Source: an uncultured Maribacter sp. | GTDB taxonomy: Bacteria > Bacteroidota > Bacteroidia > Flavobacteriales > Flavobacteriaceae | Assembly (NCBI RefSeq): GCF_947500985.1 | Contig: NZ_CANMTX010000004.1 | Span: 186,001-250,000 of the forward strand | Length of the DNA stretch: 64,000 nt | Direction of reading: 5' to 3' | Part shown: positions 1-8,415 of the stretch, in pieces | Position numbering within the stretch: the stretch's first letter is position 1 | How the letters are laid out: every line of letters starts with the position of its first letter | Notes under the pieces: generated by a model | What the model was told of the DNA's origin: nothing | The model's input: only the letters and a program-made list of their open reading frames with translations | Database searches by the model: none | Position numbers and translations under genes: made by a program

Positions 1-617
1 ATAATTCTCCTGATAAAACAGGAGATTGTGTTCGCAGCCTTCAAGAAGAGTTTAAAGGAAGATTATTTTTAGAGACTAGAATAGAAAAATCAGGTTTAGG
101 CACCGCTTATATTCACGGTTTTAAATGGACAATAGCCAAGGGTTACGATTATATATTTGAAATGGATGCCGATTTTTCGCATACACCATCAGATCTATTG
201 AGATTGCTGAAAGCCTGTGAGAACGGAGCTGATTTGGCGGTAGGTTCTAGATATAAAAAAGGGGTGAATGTAGTAAACTGGCCACTGCATAGAGTGTTAT
301 TGTCATACGGTGCTTCTATATATGTAAAGCTGATTACCGGTATGCGCGTAGATGATCCTACTGCTGGTTTTGTTTGTTATAAAAGAAAAGTATTAGAAGC
401 TATAGATTTAGATTCAGTTCGTTTTGTAGGTTATGCTTTTCAAATAGAAATGAAGTTTAGAGCACATTTAAAGCACTTTAAAATAGAAGAGGTTTCTATA
501 ATTTTTAGAGACCGTGTATTAGGAAAGTCAAAAATGAGTTCTTCGATTATAAGTGAAGCTATTTGGGGGGTGTTTGTAATGAAAATGAGAAGTCTATTTT
601 TGAAAAATAAGTTTTAG
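1..617 (+). CDS. polyprenol monophosphomannose synthase-like glycosyltransferase (5' truncated by window)
   Basis: The reading frame is open from base 3, so the start lies outside the window; 204 residues are visible. GT2-family enzymes of this type (DPM1-like) move a sugar, usually mannose, from a nucleotide sugar to polyprenyl phosphate at the cytoplasmic face of the membrane. The visible part begins with an NSPDKTG segment like the DPM1 donor-site motif, then has GLGTAYIHGF and the MDADFSH motif holding the metal/nucleotide-binding DxD, then VGSRY. No C-terminal membrane segments are present, as in soluble bacterial DPM1 proteins. It ends 2 nt before pyrC, so the two are probably co-transcribed. 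The sugar specificity is inferred from family only. Confidence 0.85.
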   Translation, partial: NSPDKTGDCVRSLQEEFKGRLFLETRIEKSGLGTAYIHGFKWTIAKGYDYIFEMDADFSHTPSDLLRLLKACENGADLAVGSRYKKGVNVVNWPLHRVLLSYGASIYVKLITGMRVDDPTAGFVCYKRKVLEAIDLDSVRFVGYAFQIEMKFRAHLKHFKIEEVSIIFRDRVLGKSKMSSSIISEAIWGVFVMKMRSLFLKNKF

Positions 618-619
618 TT

Positions 620-1957
620 ATGGGTAAAATTTTATTAAAAAACGGAATAATAGTTAATGAGGGAGTAGCACAAGAAAGTGATATTCTAATTGTTGATGAC
701 GTTATCGCGAAAATCGGAAAAGACATATCTGATGCAGATGCTGAGGTTATAGACGTTACGGGTAAACATATATTACCCGGTGTTATAGATGATCAAGTTC
801 ATTTTAGAGAACCAGGTCTTACCAATAAAGGCACTATAGCAACAGAAAGTAGAGCAGCACTTGCTGGTGGTATTACCACTTTTATGGAGCAGCCTAACAC
901 AACGCCACAAACGACCACAATAGAAAAGTTAGAAGAAAAGTTTGCAACTGCAGCGAATTCTGCATTTGCCAATTATTCTTTTCTATTTGGTGGTACCAAT
1001 GATAATCTTGAAGAATTAAAGAAACTTGATAAAAATGCCTGTTCAGGTATCAAATTGTTTTTAGGATCATCGACAGGTAATATGTTGGTCGATGACGAAA
1101 AGGTAATTGAAAGTATATTCAGTAATACCGAAATGGTAATCTCTGCACATTGCGAAGATGAAACGACCATTCGTAAAAACATGGCGAAGTATAAGGCAGA
1201 GTACGGTGATGATATTCCTATTGCTATGCATCCTATTATTAGAAGCGAAGAGGCTTGTTATCTTTCTTCATCAAGAGCAATTGCTTTAGCTAAGAAAACA
1301 GGTGCGAGGTTACATGTTTTTCATCTATCCACCGGAAAAGAAACTGATTTATTCCGTAATGATATTCCGTTAGAAGAAAAGAAAATTACTGCAGAGGTTT
1401 GTATACATCATCTTTGGTTTTCTGATGCCGACTATGCCAAAAAAGGAACGTTGATAAAATGGAATCCTGCGGTAAAAACAGCAACCGATAGAGATATGCT
1501 ATGGGATGCTCTTTTAGATGACCGCATAGATGTTATTGCAACAGATCATGCGCCACATTTATTAGAAGAAAAAGACAATGTGTATACCAAAGCACCTTCT
1601 GGCGGACCGTTAGTGCAACATGCATTAAATGCCATGTTAGAGAAAGTGAAAGAAGGGAAAATAACTCTAGAGAAAATGGTACAGAAAATGTGTCATAATC
1701 CTACAATATTATTTCAGATTGAAAAGCGTGGGTATATACGAGAAGGCTATTATGCCGATTTGGTAGTGGCAGATTTAAATAGTTCTTGGACGGTTACAAA
1801 AGAAAATATTGCCTATAAATGTAAATGGTCGCCTTTTGAGGATACCACATTTTCATCTAAGATTGTACATACCTTCATAAATGGGCATTTAGGATATAGT
1901 AACGGACAGTTTTCTGAAAAACGAAATGCAAAAAGGCTAACATTCAATAGACCATGA
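620..1957 (+). CDS. pyrC: dihydroorotase (class I, Bacteroidota type)
   Basis: Catalyses reversible cyclisation of N-carbamoyl-aspartate to dihydroorotate in de novo pyrimidine synthesis. The 445-residue amidohydrolase has metal-site motifs in order: DDQVHFREPG (residues 57-66), HCED (near 177), HVFHLST (near 233) and ATDHAPH (near 307-313, with the catalytic Asp). The first His of the usual HxH pair is Gln (Q59). As I recall, the Porphyromonas gingivalis homologue has the same DDQVHFREPG, so this is a lineage feature and not decay. The ATG is 2 nt after the upstream glycosyltransferase stop, and the stop overlaps the next ATG by 4 nt, indicating translational coupling. Allantoinase is the alternative, but the overall match is to dihydroorotase. 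Confidence 0.93.
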   Translation: MGKILLKNGIIVNEGVAQESDILIVDDVIAKIGKDISDADAEVIDVTGKHILPGVIDDQVHFREPGLTNKGTIATESRAALAGGITTFMEQPNTTPQTTTIEKLEEKFATAANSAFANYSFLFGGTNDNLEELKKLDKNACSGIKLFLGSSTGNMLVDDEKVIESIFSNTEMVISAHCEDETTIRKNMAKYKAEYGDDIPIAMHPIIRSEEACYLSSSRAIALAKKTGARLHVFHLSTGKETDLFRNDIPLEEKKITAEVCIHHLWFSDADYAKKGTLIKWNPAVKTATDRDMLWDALLDDRIDVIATDHAPHLLEEKDNVYTKAPSGGPLVQHALNAMLEKVKEGKITLEKMVQKMCHNPTILFQIEKRGYIREGYYADLVVADLNSSWTVTKENIAYKCKWSPFEDTTFSSKIVHTFINGHLGYSNGQFSEKRNAKRLTFNRP

Positions 1958-2388
1958 AGCACTTATTAATTTTAGTGGTAGCAATGTTCATACTTTCTTC
2001 GTGTGCAGAAGAATTAGTAGAAAAGCCAGATAACTTAATACCAGAAGATAAGATGGTGGCGGTTATTAAAGAAATGGCAATAGTCAATGCTGCAAAAGCG
2101 ACGAATCTTTCTAAACTTCGTGAAAATGGTGTAGAACCAACATCTTTCATATTTACGAAATTTGAAATTGATAGTGCCCAGTTTGTAGATAGCGACAGGT
2201 ATTATGCGTCAAAACCTTTACGATATGAAAATATGTACAAGAAGGTGGAGTCTGATCTTGAAGATCAACGTCTAAAATTGGAAGCTGAGAAAAAAGTTAG
2301 AGATAGTTTAAGTCTTTTAGAGAAATCTAAAAAGGACATCGATATTAAAACAAAAGACTCGTTATCGTCTAAGAGTGTTCAGAAATAA
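1954..2388 (+). CDS. DUF4296-type lipoprotein
   Basis: A 144-residue predicted lipoprotein. A hydrophobic signal segment ends in SSC at about residue 17, followed by an acidic AEEL stretch, then a helical domain with the IPEDKMVAVIKEMAIVNAA pattern typical of DUF4296. The C-terminal 40 residues are charged and probably coiled-coil. Function is unknown. The start overlaps the pyrC stop (ATGA), so it belongs to the glycosyltransferase-pyrC operon. Its 3' end overlaps the convergent epimerase gene by 20 bp. Confidence 0.8.
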   Translation: MKHLLILVVAMFILSSCAEELVEKPDNLIPEDKMVAVIKEMAIVNAAKATNLSKLRENGVEPTSFIFTKFEIDSAQFVDSDRYYASKPLRYENMYKKVESDLEDQRLKLEAEKKVRDSLSLLEKSKKDIDIKTKDSLSSKSVQK

Positions 2389-3376
2389 ATAGCTTCGAAG
2401 AAAATTTTACTTGTTCGTCTAAATCCTCAAATTCCATATTCAAGGCTTTCTTTACCTTCTCGTTATTGAATGTAGTAGGGTTTTTTAGTCCGTAGATCGT
2501 GCTTTTTGTGATCGTTCTAGGGCTTCCGATTATTAGGTTTCTTAGCTTATCTGCAAATTTTCCGAGGTTTAATTGCCAAAATTTTAAAGATGTAGAAGGT
2601 GGTTTTTTATCCATCGATAATGCAATTTTTTTCAAAATTTGTTGATACGTCAAGTTTTCCGCTACCAGAATAAATCGCTCGTTATAAATATCAGAATTCA
2701 TAAGTGCGATCATAATATTAGTAACGTCGTTTACGGTTACAAATCCTGATCCGCCTGGTGGGTGATACTTATATCCTTTAGAAGCGGTTTTAAAGAAAGA
2801 ACCACTACCGCTATTCCAAAATCCTGGACCAAGAATCACTCCCGGGTTTACAATAACGACCTCAAGATTTTCATGGGCACCACGCCAAACTTCCATTTCG
2901 GCAAGGTTCTTTGTTATCGCATATGGATTGGCGTTCTGTCGTGTCCACTCCGTTTCTTCATCAGCGTGTTCATCGGTAATCGTTCTACCTATGGTACCAA
3001 TGGTGCTTACATGACATAGTTTTTTAATACCGTTCGCAATACAGATATTTACAATGTTAGCGGTGCCTTCTCTATTTATACGTTCCAATTTTTTGAAATC
3101 TAATGGGTCAAAAGAAATATATGCTGCACAGTGGTACACATAGGTGATGCTTTCAAAAGCATTTTCTAAAGAAGGTATATCTAAAATATCACCCTGTACC
3201 CAATCGATTTTAGCGAATAAAGAAGTAGAATCGTCAGCATAGTAAGAGAAGATTTTTTTTACCTGAGTAAGCTTATCTTCAGTTCTATACAAAGCCCGAA
3301 CCTTTGTATTGTTCATCGTTAATTTCAGTAGCAAATGCGACCCCACCAACCCTGTGCCTCCTGTAACTAATACCAT
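2369..3376 (-). CDS. NAD(P)-dependent epimerase/dehydratase (extended SDR)
   Basis: A 335-residue extended short-chain dehydrogenase. The N-terminal Rossmann motif GGTGLVG is at residues 6-12, VYHCAAY is near 80, and the catalytic YxxxK pair appears as PYAITKN near 150. These enzymes act on nucleotide sugars, steroids or dihydroflavonol-like substrates, and the substrate cannot be assigned here. It is divergent from tyrS and convergent with the DUF4296 gene, whose coding sequence it overlaps by 20 bp. Full length for the family with no visible defects. Confidence 0.85.
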   Translation of the reverse strand: MVLVTGGTGLVGSHLLLKLTMNNTKVRALYRTEDKLTQVKKIFSYYADDSTSLFAKIDWVQGDILDIPSLENAFESITYVYHCAAYISFDPLDFKKLERINREGTANIVNICIANGIKKLCHVSTIGTIGRTITDEHADEETEWTRQNANPYAITKNLAEMEVWRGAHENLEVVIVNPGVILGPGFWNSGSGSFFKTASKGYKYHPPGGSGFVTVNDVTNIMIALMNSDIYNERFILVAENLTYQQILKKIALSMDKKPPSTSLKFWQLNLGKFADKLRNLIIGSPRTITKSTIYGLKNPTTFNNEKVKKALNMEFEDLDEQVKFSSKLFISEHS

Positions 3377-3447
3377 AATTCAAATTTAGGGAATACGGGC
3401 GGATAAATTCATGCTTTAATCTACTGTGTACTGGCAAGAATTCCATT

Positions 3448-3455
3448 TATATTTG
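3448..3455 (+). promoter_or_regulatory. -7 promoter box for tyrS
   Basis: TATATTTG matches the Bacteroidota TANNTTTG -7 consensus and lies 26 bp before the tyrS ATG. The -33 TTG is not clear; CTGGC near 3431 is the nearest candidate. Confidence 0.5.
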
Positions 3456-3480
3456 CATTTCAATTAAAATTCAGGAAGAG

Positions 3481-4773
3481 ATGACAAATTTTGTCAAGGA
3501 GTTACAATGGCGCGGAATGTTGCATGATGCAATGCCAGGAACAGAAGAGCATTTATTAGAAAGTATGCAGTCTGCCTACGTGGGTATAGATCCAACGGCA
3601 GATTCTTTACATATAGGTCACTTGGTAGGGGTAATGATGCTTCGCCATTTTCAATTGGCAGGGCACAAACCATATGCTTTAATAGGTGGTGCAACGGGTA
3701 TGATCGGTGATCCTTCGGGTAAATCTGCAGAACGTAATTTGCTTGATGAGAAAACACTTCGTCATAATCAGAACGCATTAAAAGAGCAATTATCTCGATT
3801 TTTAGATTTTTCTGGAGATGAAGAAAATGCTGCTGTTTTGGTCAATAATTATGACTGGATGAAAGACTTCTCTTTCCTAGAATTTATAAGAGATGTAGGT
3901 AAGCATATTACGGTAAACTACATGATGTCTAAAGACTCTGTAAAAAAGCGCCTTTCATCAGAAGCGAAAGAAGGTATGTCATTTACTGAATTTACTTACC
4001 AATTGGTTCAAGGGTATGATTTTCTGCACTTGTACAGAGAACATAATTGTAGCCTTCAAATGGGCGGTAGTGATCAGTGGGGTAATATTACCACGGGTAC
4101 AGAATTAATTAGAAGAATAGCCGGTGGTAAAGGGTATGCACTTACGTGCCCTTTAATAACAAAGGCAGATGGCACTAAATTCGGTAAAACAGAAGGTGGT
4201 AACGTTTGGTTAGATGCAGAAAGAACATCGCCATATAAATTCTACCAATATTGGTTGAATACGTCAGATGATGATGCCAATAAATACATTAAGATTTTTA
4301 CTTTCTTAGGGCAACAAGAGATTGAAGATTTAATAAAAGAACATACAGAAGCACCGCATTTAAGATTGCTTCAAAAAAGATTGGCTGACGAGATTACTGT
4401 TATGGTACACTCGCAAGATGATTTGGACAATGCGGTAAAAGCTAGTCAAATTCTATTCGGTAAGTCTACAGCATCTGATTTAAAAGGATTGAATGAGAAA
4501 ACATTCTTAGAAATTTTTGATGGCGTGCCGCAAGCAGAACTTTCAAAATCAGAATTAACAGACGGTTTAGATATGATTGGGGCACTGGCAGCTAAAACTA
4601 ACTTTTTGGGTTCTAATGGAGAAGCAAGAAGAGAGTTGAAGCAAAACTCCATTTCGGTGAATAAAGAGAAGGTAAAAGAAGACTTTTTAATTACAGCAGA
4701 TGATTTGATCAATGACAAGTTTGTTTTGTTACAAAGAGGTAAGAAGAACTACTTTGTATTGGTATTTAAATAG
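3481..4773 (+). CDS. tyrS: tyrosyl-tRNA synthetase
   Basis: Charges tRNA-Tyr. The 430-residue class I synthetase has the HIGH motif intact (SLHIGHLVG, residues 42-50), a KMSKS-type loop written KFGKT near residue 233, and a C-terminal S4-like RNA-binding domain over about the last 65 residues. GYDFLHLY and GGSDQWGN are the usual tyrosine-pocket segments. Length is normal for bacterial TyrS. The start follows a purine-rich AGGAAGAG, one of the better ribosome-binding sites in the window. Confidence 0.97.
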   Translation: MTNFVKELQWRGMLHDAMPGTEEHLLESMQSAYVGIDPTADSLHIGHLVGVMMLRHFQLAGHKPYALIGGATGMIGDPSGKSAERNLLDEKTLRHNQNALKEQLSRFLDFSGDEENAAVLVNNYDWMKDFSFLEFIRDVGKHITVNYMMSKDSVKKRLSSEAKEGMSFTEFTYQLVQGYDFLHLYREHNCSLQMGGSDQWGNITTGTELIRRIAGGKGYALTCPLITKADGTKFGKTEGGNVWLDAERTSPYKFYQYWLNTSDDDANKYIKIFTFLGQQEIEDLIKEHTEAPHLRLLQKRLADEITVMVHSQDDLDNAVKASQILFGKSTASDLKGLNEKTFLEIFDGVPQAELSKSELTDGLDMIGALAAKTNFLGSNGEARRELKQNSISVNKEKVKEDFLITADDLINDKFVLLQRGKKNYFVLVFK

Positions 4774-4798
4774 ATAAATCTTTTTTAGACTGTATTTT

Positions 4799-5182
4799 AT
4801 GAAGTTGAAACTTGTAGCAGTATTGTTCTTGTTATTTATTTCTTGTAGTGATGATGATCGCATAATAGATGATATGGCCTTAGAAGGCGATTGGATACTT
4901 TCAAATGTTGCTTGTTATTGTTTCTTCGGGGAAGATGTAGATTTTTCTTTGACTACGATTAATTTTGATGTAAGCAGAGCCATGGTTACGGTTTCTAATG
5001 AAAGTGAATACATTTTTTTTAGAGAAAATGGAGAGCATTTTTATGGCGGACAAGCCAATAGAATCAATTTTTCTGATGGAGCTGTGTACTTTTTTGAAAC
5101 TAGAGGAGAGCAACTTACGCTTACTTTTGAAGACAATCCAGATATTGCAGATGATGAGGTAACCTATGTTTTTACTCGATAG
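4799..5182 (+). CDS. small lipoprotein, possibly surface-exposed
   Basis: 127 residues. A signal peptide ends in LFISC near residue 16, followed at once by SDDDR. An acidic stretch after the lipid-modified Cys resembles the lipoprotein export signal of Flavobacteriia, so surface display is plausible. The body (GDWILSNV, then beta-strand-like alternation, then LTLTFEDN) resembles small lipocalin-like lipoproteins, but I do not recognise a family with confidence. It starts 25 bp after tyrS and is the first of three unrelated-looking small lipoproteins in a row. Confidence 0.72.
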   Translation: MKLKLVAVLFLLFISCSDDDRIIDDMALEGDWILSNVACYCFFGEDVDFSLTTINFDVSRAMVTVSNESEYIFFRENGEHFYGGQANRINFSDGAVYFFETRGEQLTLTFEDNPDIADDEVTYVFTR

Positions 5183-5260
5183 GAACCATTACGTCCAATA
5201 CAGTAGCGTTTTTTAAATATTTCTTATAGAATAGCGTTTGTTAGCATAAACCCCCAAGTT

Positions 5261-5794
5261 ATGTTTAAGAAGAGTATTGCTATTATCTGTTTGTTTACAT
5301 TATTTACTGCTTGCGATAAGCTCGATGATTTGACAAAGTTTGATATGGAATATAGCCAACGAGCTACTATACCGTCTACAGCAGGAATTGATTTACCTTT
5401 TGATGTTTTTACTCCAGAAATGGAGACCAATTCAGAATCTACTTTTGAAGTCAACGATACAAGAAAAGATCTTATTGAAGAAATAAAGTTAACCGAATTA
5501 GAATTGGTTTTGATTTCACCAGACGGAGCTGATTTTAGCTTTTTAAATTCGATAGAGGTGTATATCTCTGCGGATGGACTAGAAGAAATTAGAATTGCGA
5601 ATTTGGAGGAAGTTCCTGAAGATGCTGGTAACAGAATCACTTTAGATACTTCAGATGCAGATTTGAAAGAGTACATAAAGAGTGATGAATTCAGTTTAAG
5701 ATTGAACACCGTTACCGATGAATTAATGAGTAGCGACCACGAATTAGAAGTAAATTCTACCTTCTTCGTAGATGCCAAAATATTAGGACTTTAA
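5261..5794 (+). CDS. hypothetical lipoprotein
   Basis: 177 residues. The N-terminus MFKKSIAIICLFTLFTACDK is a lipoprotein signal peptide with Cys near position 18 followed by DKLDD. The remainder is acidic with predicted beta content (FEVNDTRKDLIEEIKLTELELVLISP) and no motif I can tie to a function. It lies 78 bp after the preceding lipoprotein and 69 bp before the next, so the three may share a transcript. Real rather than shadow, given its signal peptide and acidic mature region. An antisense reading frame over the same bases lacks these features. Confidence 0.72.
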   Translation: MFKKSIAIICLFTLFTACDKLDDLTKFDMEYSQRATIPSTAGIDLPFDVFTPEMETNSESTFEVNDTRKDLIEEIKLTELELVLISPDGADFSFLNSIEVYISADGLEEIRIANLEEVPEDAGNRITLDTSDADLKEYIKSDEFSLRLNTVTDELMSSDHELEVNSTFFVDAKILGL

Positions 5795-5863
5795 TTTAAT
5801 AATGCCTTAACGCAACTATTTACTAAGTTGGGTATCTTGTAATTAGTTAAAAGTCTTCGTTTT

Positions 5864-6313
5864 ATGAAAAGATATGCCCTTTTGTTCTTGTTTCTAGTTT
5901 TTCTTGCCTCTTGTGCTAATGACGATGACTTCGGTTTAGAATCAACTCAGTTTGTATTCTCAGAACAAAAATGGGAATTAGTTCAAATGTCTGGCAGTTT
6001 TCAAAATTCAGAAACTACAGGAGAGGAAATGGAATGGCAAGAATATTACATTTTCTCACCAGAAGGTACTTTTGTAAAATCAAGAACTGTTAATGAAGAA
6101 GTTGCTGAAGCTACAGGTAGTTTTGAGGTTGTTGAATACGAGAATGATCTAAATCACTACTTAGAACTTACTTTTGAAACCGGAAACGAACTAGCAGGTA
6201 ATTGTACAGGTGATAGTAAAGAGCTTTTAATGTACAGAAATTCAACTATGATTTCTAGCCTGTGGATGGCGTGCGATGGACCTGGGTTAGATTATTCGCT
6301 GAGTAAGAATTAA
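5864..6313 (+). CDS. hypothetical lipocalin-like lipoprotein
   Basis: 149 residues with a lipoprotein signal peptide (FLVFLASC, then ANDDDFGLE) that again places acidic residues just after the Cys. The mature part has the WELVQMSGSF opening and the F-E-T-G strand pattern of small lipocalin-like lipoproteins. No enzymatic motif is visible. Its stop codon overlaps the stop of the convergent LuxE-like gene by 4 bp (6310-6313). Confidence 0.72.
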   Translation: MKRYALLFLFLVFLASCANDDDFGLESTQFVFSEQKWELVQMSGSFQNSETTGEEMEWQEYYIFSPEGTFVKSRTVNEEVAEATGSFEVVEYENDLNHYLELTFETGNELAGNCTGDSKELLMYRNSTMISSLWMACDGPGLDYSLSKN

Positions 6314-7287
6314 AGTACCATTAAATTACAGCCTCTAATATCAGAATTATCGAATCTTCCGATAATTTCAAAAGTGCCGTCTTGGTTTATTTTACCTAAA
6401 TCTTGAGTAGCGATAAAGGAGCAAGAATTGATATTTGCTAAATCGATTACATTGATTCCGCCAGATTTACCATTGTTTAAATAGGTGAGTGGGTCTTCGG
6501 TATCGCGTACTAAAATCTTCATCCAAGCTGGGCAGTCGAAAACACCGTTTCCTTTAGAGTATGCTTGTGAAAGTAGCTCAGTCATTCCATATTCAGAATG
6601 TATTTGTGGTACTCCGAATCCTGTTGATAGTAACTCATGTAATTCTTGGCGTACAATTTCTTTTCTACGACCTTTCATACCACCGGTTTCCATAATAATG
6701 GTATTGTTTAAAGACATCTGGTGTTGCTCGGTAAACTCAAGCAAAGCAAAAGAAACACCTATAATCAATATTTTAGTGTCTGTTTTTTGAAGCTCAAGAA
6801 GTAGTTGGTGCAGTTGTGCGTATTCATTTAAAAAGAAACCGCTTTTAGGGTGCTTTGATTTTTTAATCAGATCATCGGCCATATAAATCAAAGAAGAGCC
6901 TGTACGTTCTAAATACGATGGTAAAAGAGCAAGAACACAATAGTCAGTAATATCGCCGTAAAAGTGGTTAAAAGCCTTTAGGTAGCTCTGCTCGTATAGA
7001 TTTAAATCAGTAACAAAGTGCTTGCTGGTTTCGCTGCCTGTAGTGCCACTACTGGTAAAGGTTATTTCTGGTGCATTGGTGGTGCTAAGAACATCTTTAG
7101 ATTTAAAGAATTCAATAGGTAAAAAAGGAATCTGTTCTAAGGCGTGAACTGTATTTGGGTCTACATTTAAATAGGTGCAGAAATCGTGGTAGACTACGTT
7201 GTTGTCGTATTGAAACTTAAATATACGCAATGCTTGGGTTAGAAAATCCCCTTCTGTTTGTATATCAAAAATAGCATTATGCTTCAT
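6310..7287 (-). CDS. LuxE-like acyl-protein synthetase/acyltransferase
   Basis: 325 residues from the ATG at 7287. A longer reading from a TTG at 7308 adds only seven residues and is less likely. The LuxE/adenylate-forming family activates an acyl group; in luminous bacteria LuxE transfers a fatty acyl chain from AMP. The nucleotide motif is TSSGTTGSETS near residue 80, and the downstream HSEYGMTELLSQAY and IIGRFDNSDIRGC segments match the C-terminal half of adenylate-forming enzymes. No luxCD partners lie nearby, so the role is not bioluminescence. An acyl-activating step for lipid or cell-surface modification is inference. Confidence 0.82.
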   Translation of the reverse strand: MKHNAIFDIQTEGDFLTQALRIFKFQYDNNVVYHDFCTYLNVDPNTVHALEQIPFLPIEFFKSKDVLSTTNAPEITFTSSGTTGSETSKHFVTDLNLYEQSYLKAFNHFYGDITDYCVLALLPSYLERTGSSLIYMADDLIKKSKHPKSGFFLNEYAQLHQLLLELQKTDTKILIIGVSFALLEFTEQHQMSLNNTIIMETGGMKGRRKEIVRQELHELLSTGFGVPQIHSEYGMTELLSQAYSKGNGVFDCPAWMKILVRDTEDPLTYLNNGKSGGINVIDLANINSCSFIATQDLGKINQDGTFEIIGRFDNSDIRGCNLMVL

Positions 7288-7361
7288 GTTCCTTGCCAAT
7301 TCTGGCAAAGGTACTGAACCAAATTATTTTAATTGTTTTAAGCTGAAAATATGTAGGTTAT

Positions 7362-7685
7362 TTATTTTACAACCAGTTTACGGGTAATAGATTTATCGTT
7401 TTCAGTTACTTGAACAACATAAACCCCAGGTGATAATCTAGAAATGTTCATTGCCTTTGTAGATAATTTTTCGGTTAAGACTAGCTCACCGAATACATCG
7501 TAAACTCTAACCTCTTTAAAGTTATTTTTCTGTGTTGTTACATAAACAACATCTGCTATTGCAGGGTTGGGGTATAATTTGAAACCGACAATTTCATCGT
7601 TGCGTAGGTTCTTGATATCTATGGTGTCTTGGGCATATAACCCAACGGAGACTACCATAAATAGCATAAAGTAGATTTTCTTCAT
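7362..7685 (-). CDS. CTD-only T9SS sorting-domain protein
   Basis: 107 residues from the ATG at 7685 (a GTG at 7709 adds eight residues before the signal peptide and is rejected). A signal peptide (MKKIYFMLFMVVSVGLYAQ) is followed almost directly by a type A C-terminal sorting domain: GFKLYPNPAIADVVYV, then KEVRVYDVFGELV, then LSPGVYVVQV and the terminal KSITRKLVVK. Such domains normally sit at the end of large cargo. Here almost no cargo is left, so the protein is essentially a secretion tag. It is the tandem paralogue of the next gene upstream. Confidence 0.82.
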   Translation of the reverse strand: MKKIYFMLFMVVSVGLYAQDTIDIKNLRNDEIVGFKLYPNPAIADVVYVTTQKNNFKEVRVYDVFGELVLTEKLSTKAMNISRLSPGVYVVQVTENDKSITRKLVVK

Positions 7686-7778
7686 TTTGTATTGATTTGG
7701 GATCAACACTTCAAAGATAAATAGAAGTGTAACTAGAACACGGAAAATGTTGTGAAAGCTAAATTTATGTAGGTCAAT

Positions 7779-7797
7779 GAAATACGCGAAGTATTTC
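7779..7797. repeat. short inverted repeat upstream of CTD-only gene
   Basis: GAAATAC and GTATTTC form a 7-bp stem around a 5-base loop, about 95-112 bp upstream of the start of the CTD-only gene. Possible operator or small hairpin; no more can be said. Confidence 0.35.
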
Positions 7798-7864
7798 GTC
7801 GTAAAAACGTGTAGTTAACCGATAGTGGTTAATAGAAATTAAGGAAGAAAAAGTTATAATCGGT

Positions 7865-8173
7865 TTACTTTACAATTAACTTACGTGTACACATCTTGTT
7901 TTTCTCAAGAACACGCAATACGTACACGCCGGAATCTAAATCAGAAAGATTTAATTCTTTACCTAAAATAGTAGTCTTTAATAACAATGTACCAAATACA
8001 TCGTAGATGAAAATTTCTTTAGGAGCGTTAAGGTTGGTAGAAATATAAACTTTACCTGTAGTAACCGGATTTGGATACATACTAAAACCATCAATATCTC
8101 CATTGCTTTGGGTACTTTGTCCATAGCTGAAGGAAATAACAAAAAAGAAGATGATTAGGTAAAGGTGCTTCAT
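7865..8173 (-). CDS. CTD-only T9SS sorting-domain protein (paralogue)
   Basis: 102 residues from the ATG at 8173. An in-frame upstream ATG at 8272 would put 33 untypical residues before the signal peptide and is rejected. The signal peptide MKHLYLIIFFFVISFSYGQ runs into the type A sorting domain: GFSMYPNPVTTGKVYIST, KEIFIYDVFGTLL, LDSGVYVLRV and the terminal TRKLIVK. It is clearly paralogous to the 107-residue protein just downstream, so a tandem duplication is likely. Like that gene it carries essentially no cargo domain. Confidence 0.82.
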   Translation of the reverse strand: MKHLYLIIFFFVISFSYGQSTQSNGDIDGFSMYPNPVTTGKVYISTNLNAPKEIFIYDVFGTLLLKTTILGKELNLSDLDSGVYVLRVLEKNKMCTRKLIVK

Positions 8174-8257
8174 ATATAGCTGGTTACAAATGCTATGCCA
8201 CAAATATAGGAATTTAACAGTCCTTTTTATTTTTGTAAGAGTAGATATTGTGAAAAG

Positions 8258-8290
8258 ATCGATGAAATGCATTTTAATCGATGAAATGCA
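8258..8290. repeat. 14-bp direct repeat upstream of CTD-only gene
   Basis: ATCGATGAAATGCA occurs twice, at 8258-8271 and 8277-8290 (19-bp period, 5-bp gap), 85-117 bp upstream of the CTD-only gene at 8173. Paired direct repeats at this spacing are typical of dimeric activator sites; the regulator is unknown. Confidence 0.45.
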
Positions 8291-8370
8291 CTATTTATGA
8301 CGTCAACTACCTATTTTCTTTGGGTTTTAGTTAGCATGTAGTCTATGATTGTAAGAATTATTTTAAATAA

Positions 8371-8395
8371 AAAAGCCCGCAATTTGCGGGCTTTT
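8371..8395 (-). terminator. intrinsic terminator of the TonB receptor unit
   Basis: AAAAGCCCGC, a short AATT-type loop and GCGGGCTTTT form a GC-rich stem flanked by A/T runs. On the minus strand the stem is followed by a T tract. It lies 21 bp past the receptor stop codon and would work in both directions. Confidence 0.85.
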
Positions 8396-8415
8396 AGATA
8401 TTGAATTTTAAGATT

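Noticed and set aside
620-1957. Loss of the first His as evidence of a non-catalytic dihydroorotase-like subunit
   Set aside because: The other metal ligands and the catalytic Asp remain, and the DDQVH form is shared, as I recall, with a Porphyromonas homologue.
5224-5778. 184-residue antisense reading frame over the second small lipoprotein
   Set aside because: Low-complexity Ser/Lys-rich composition and no signal or start context; the plus-strand gene has a lipobox and acidic mature region.
7865-8272. Longer start for the CTD-only protein at 8272
   Set aside because: It puts 33 untypical residues ahead of a good signal peptide; the start at 8173 is better.
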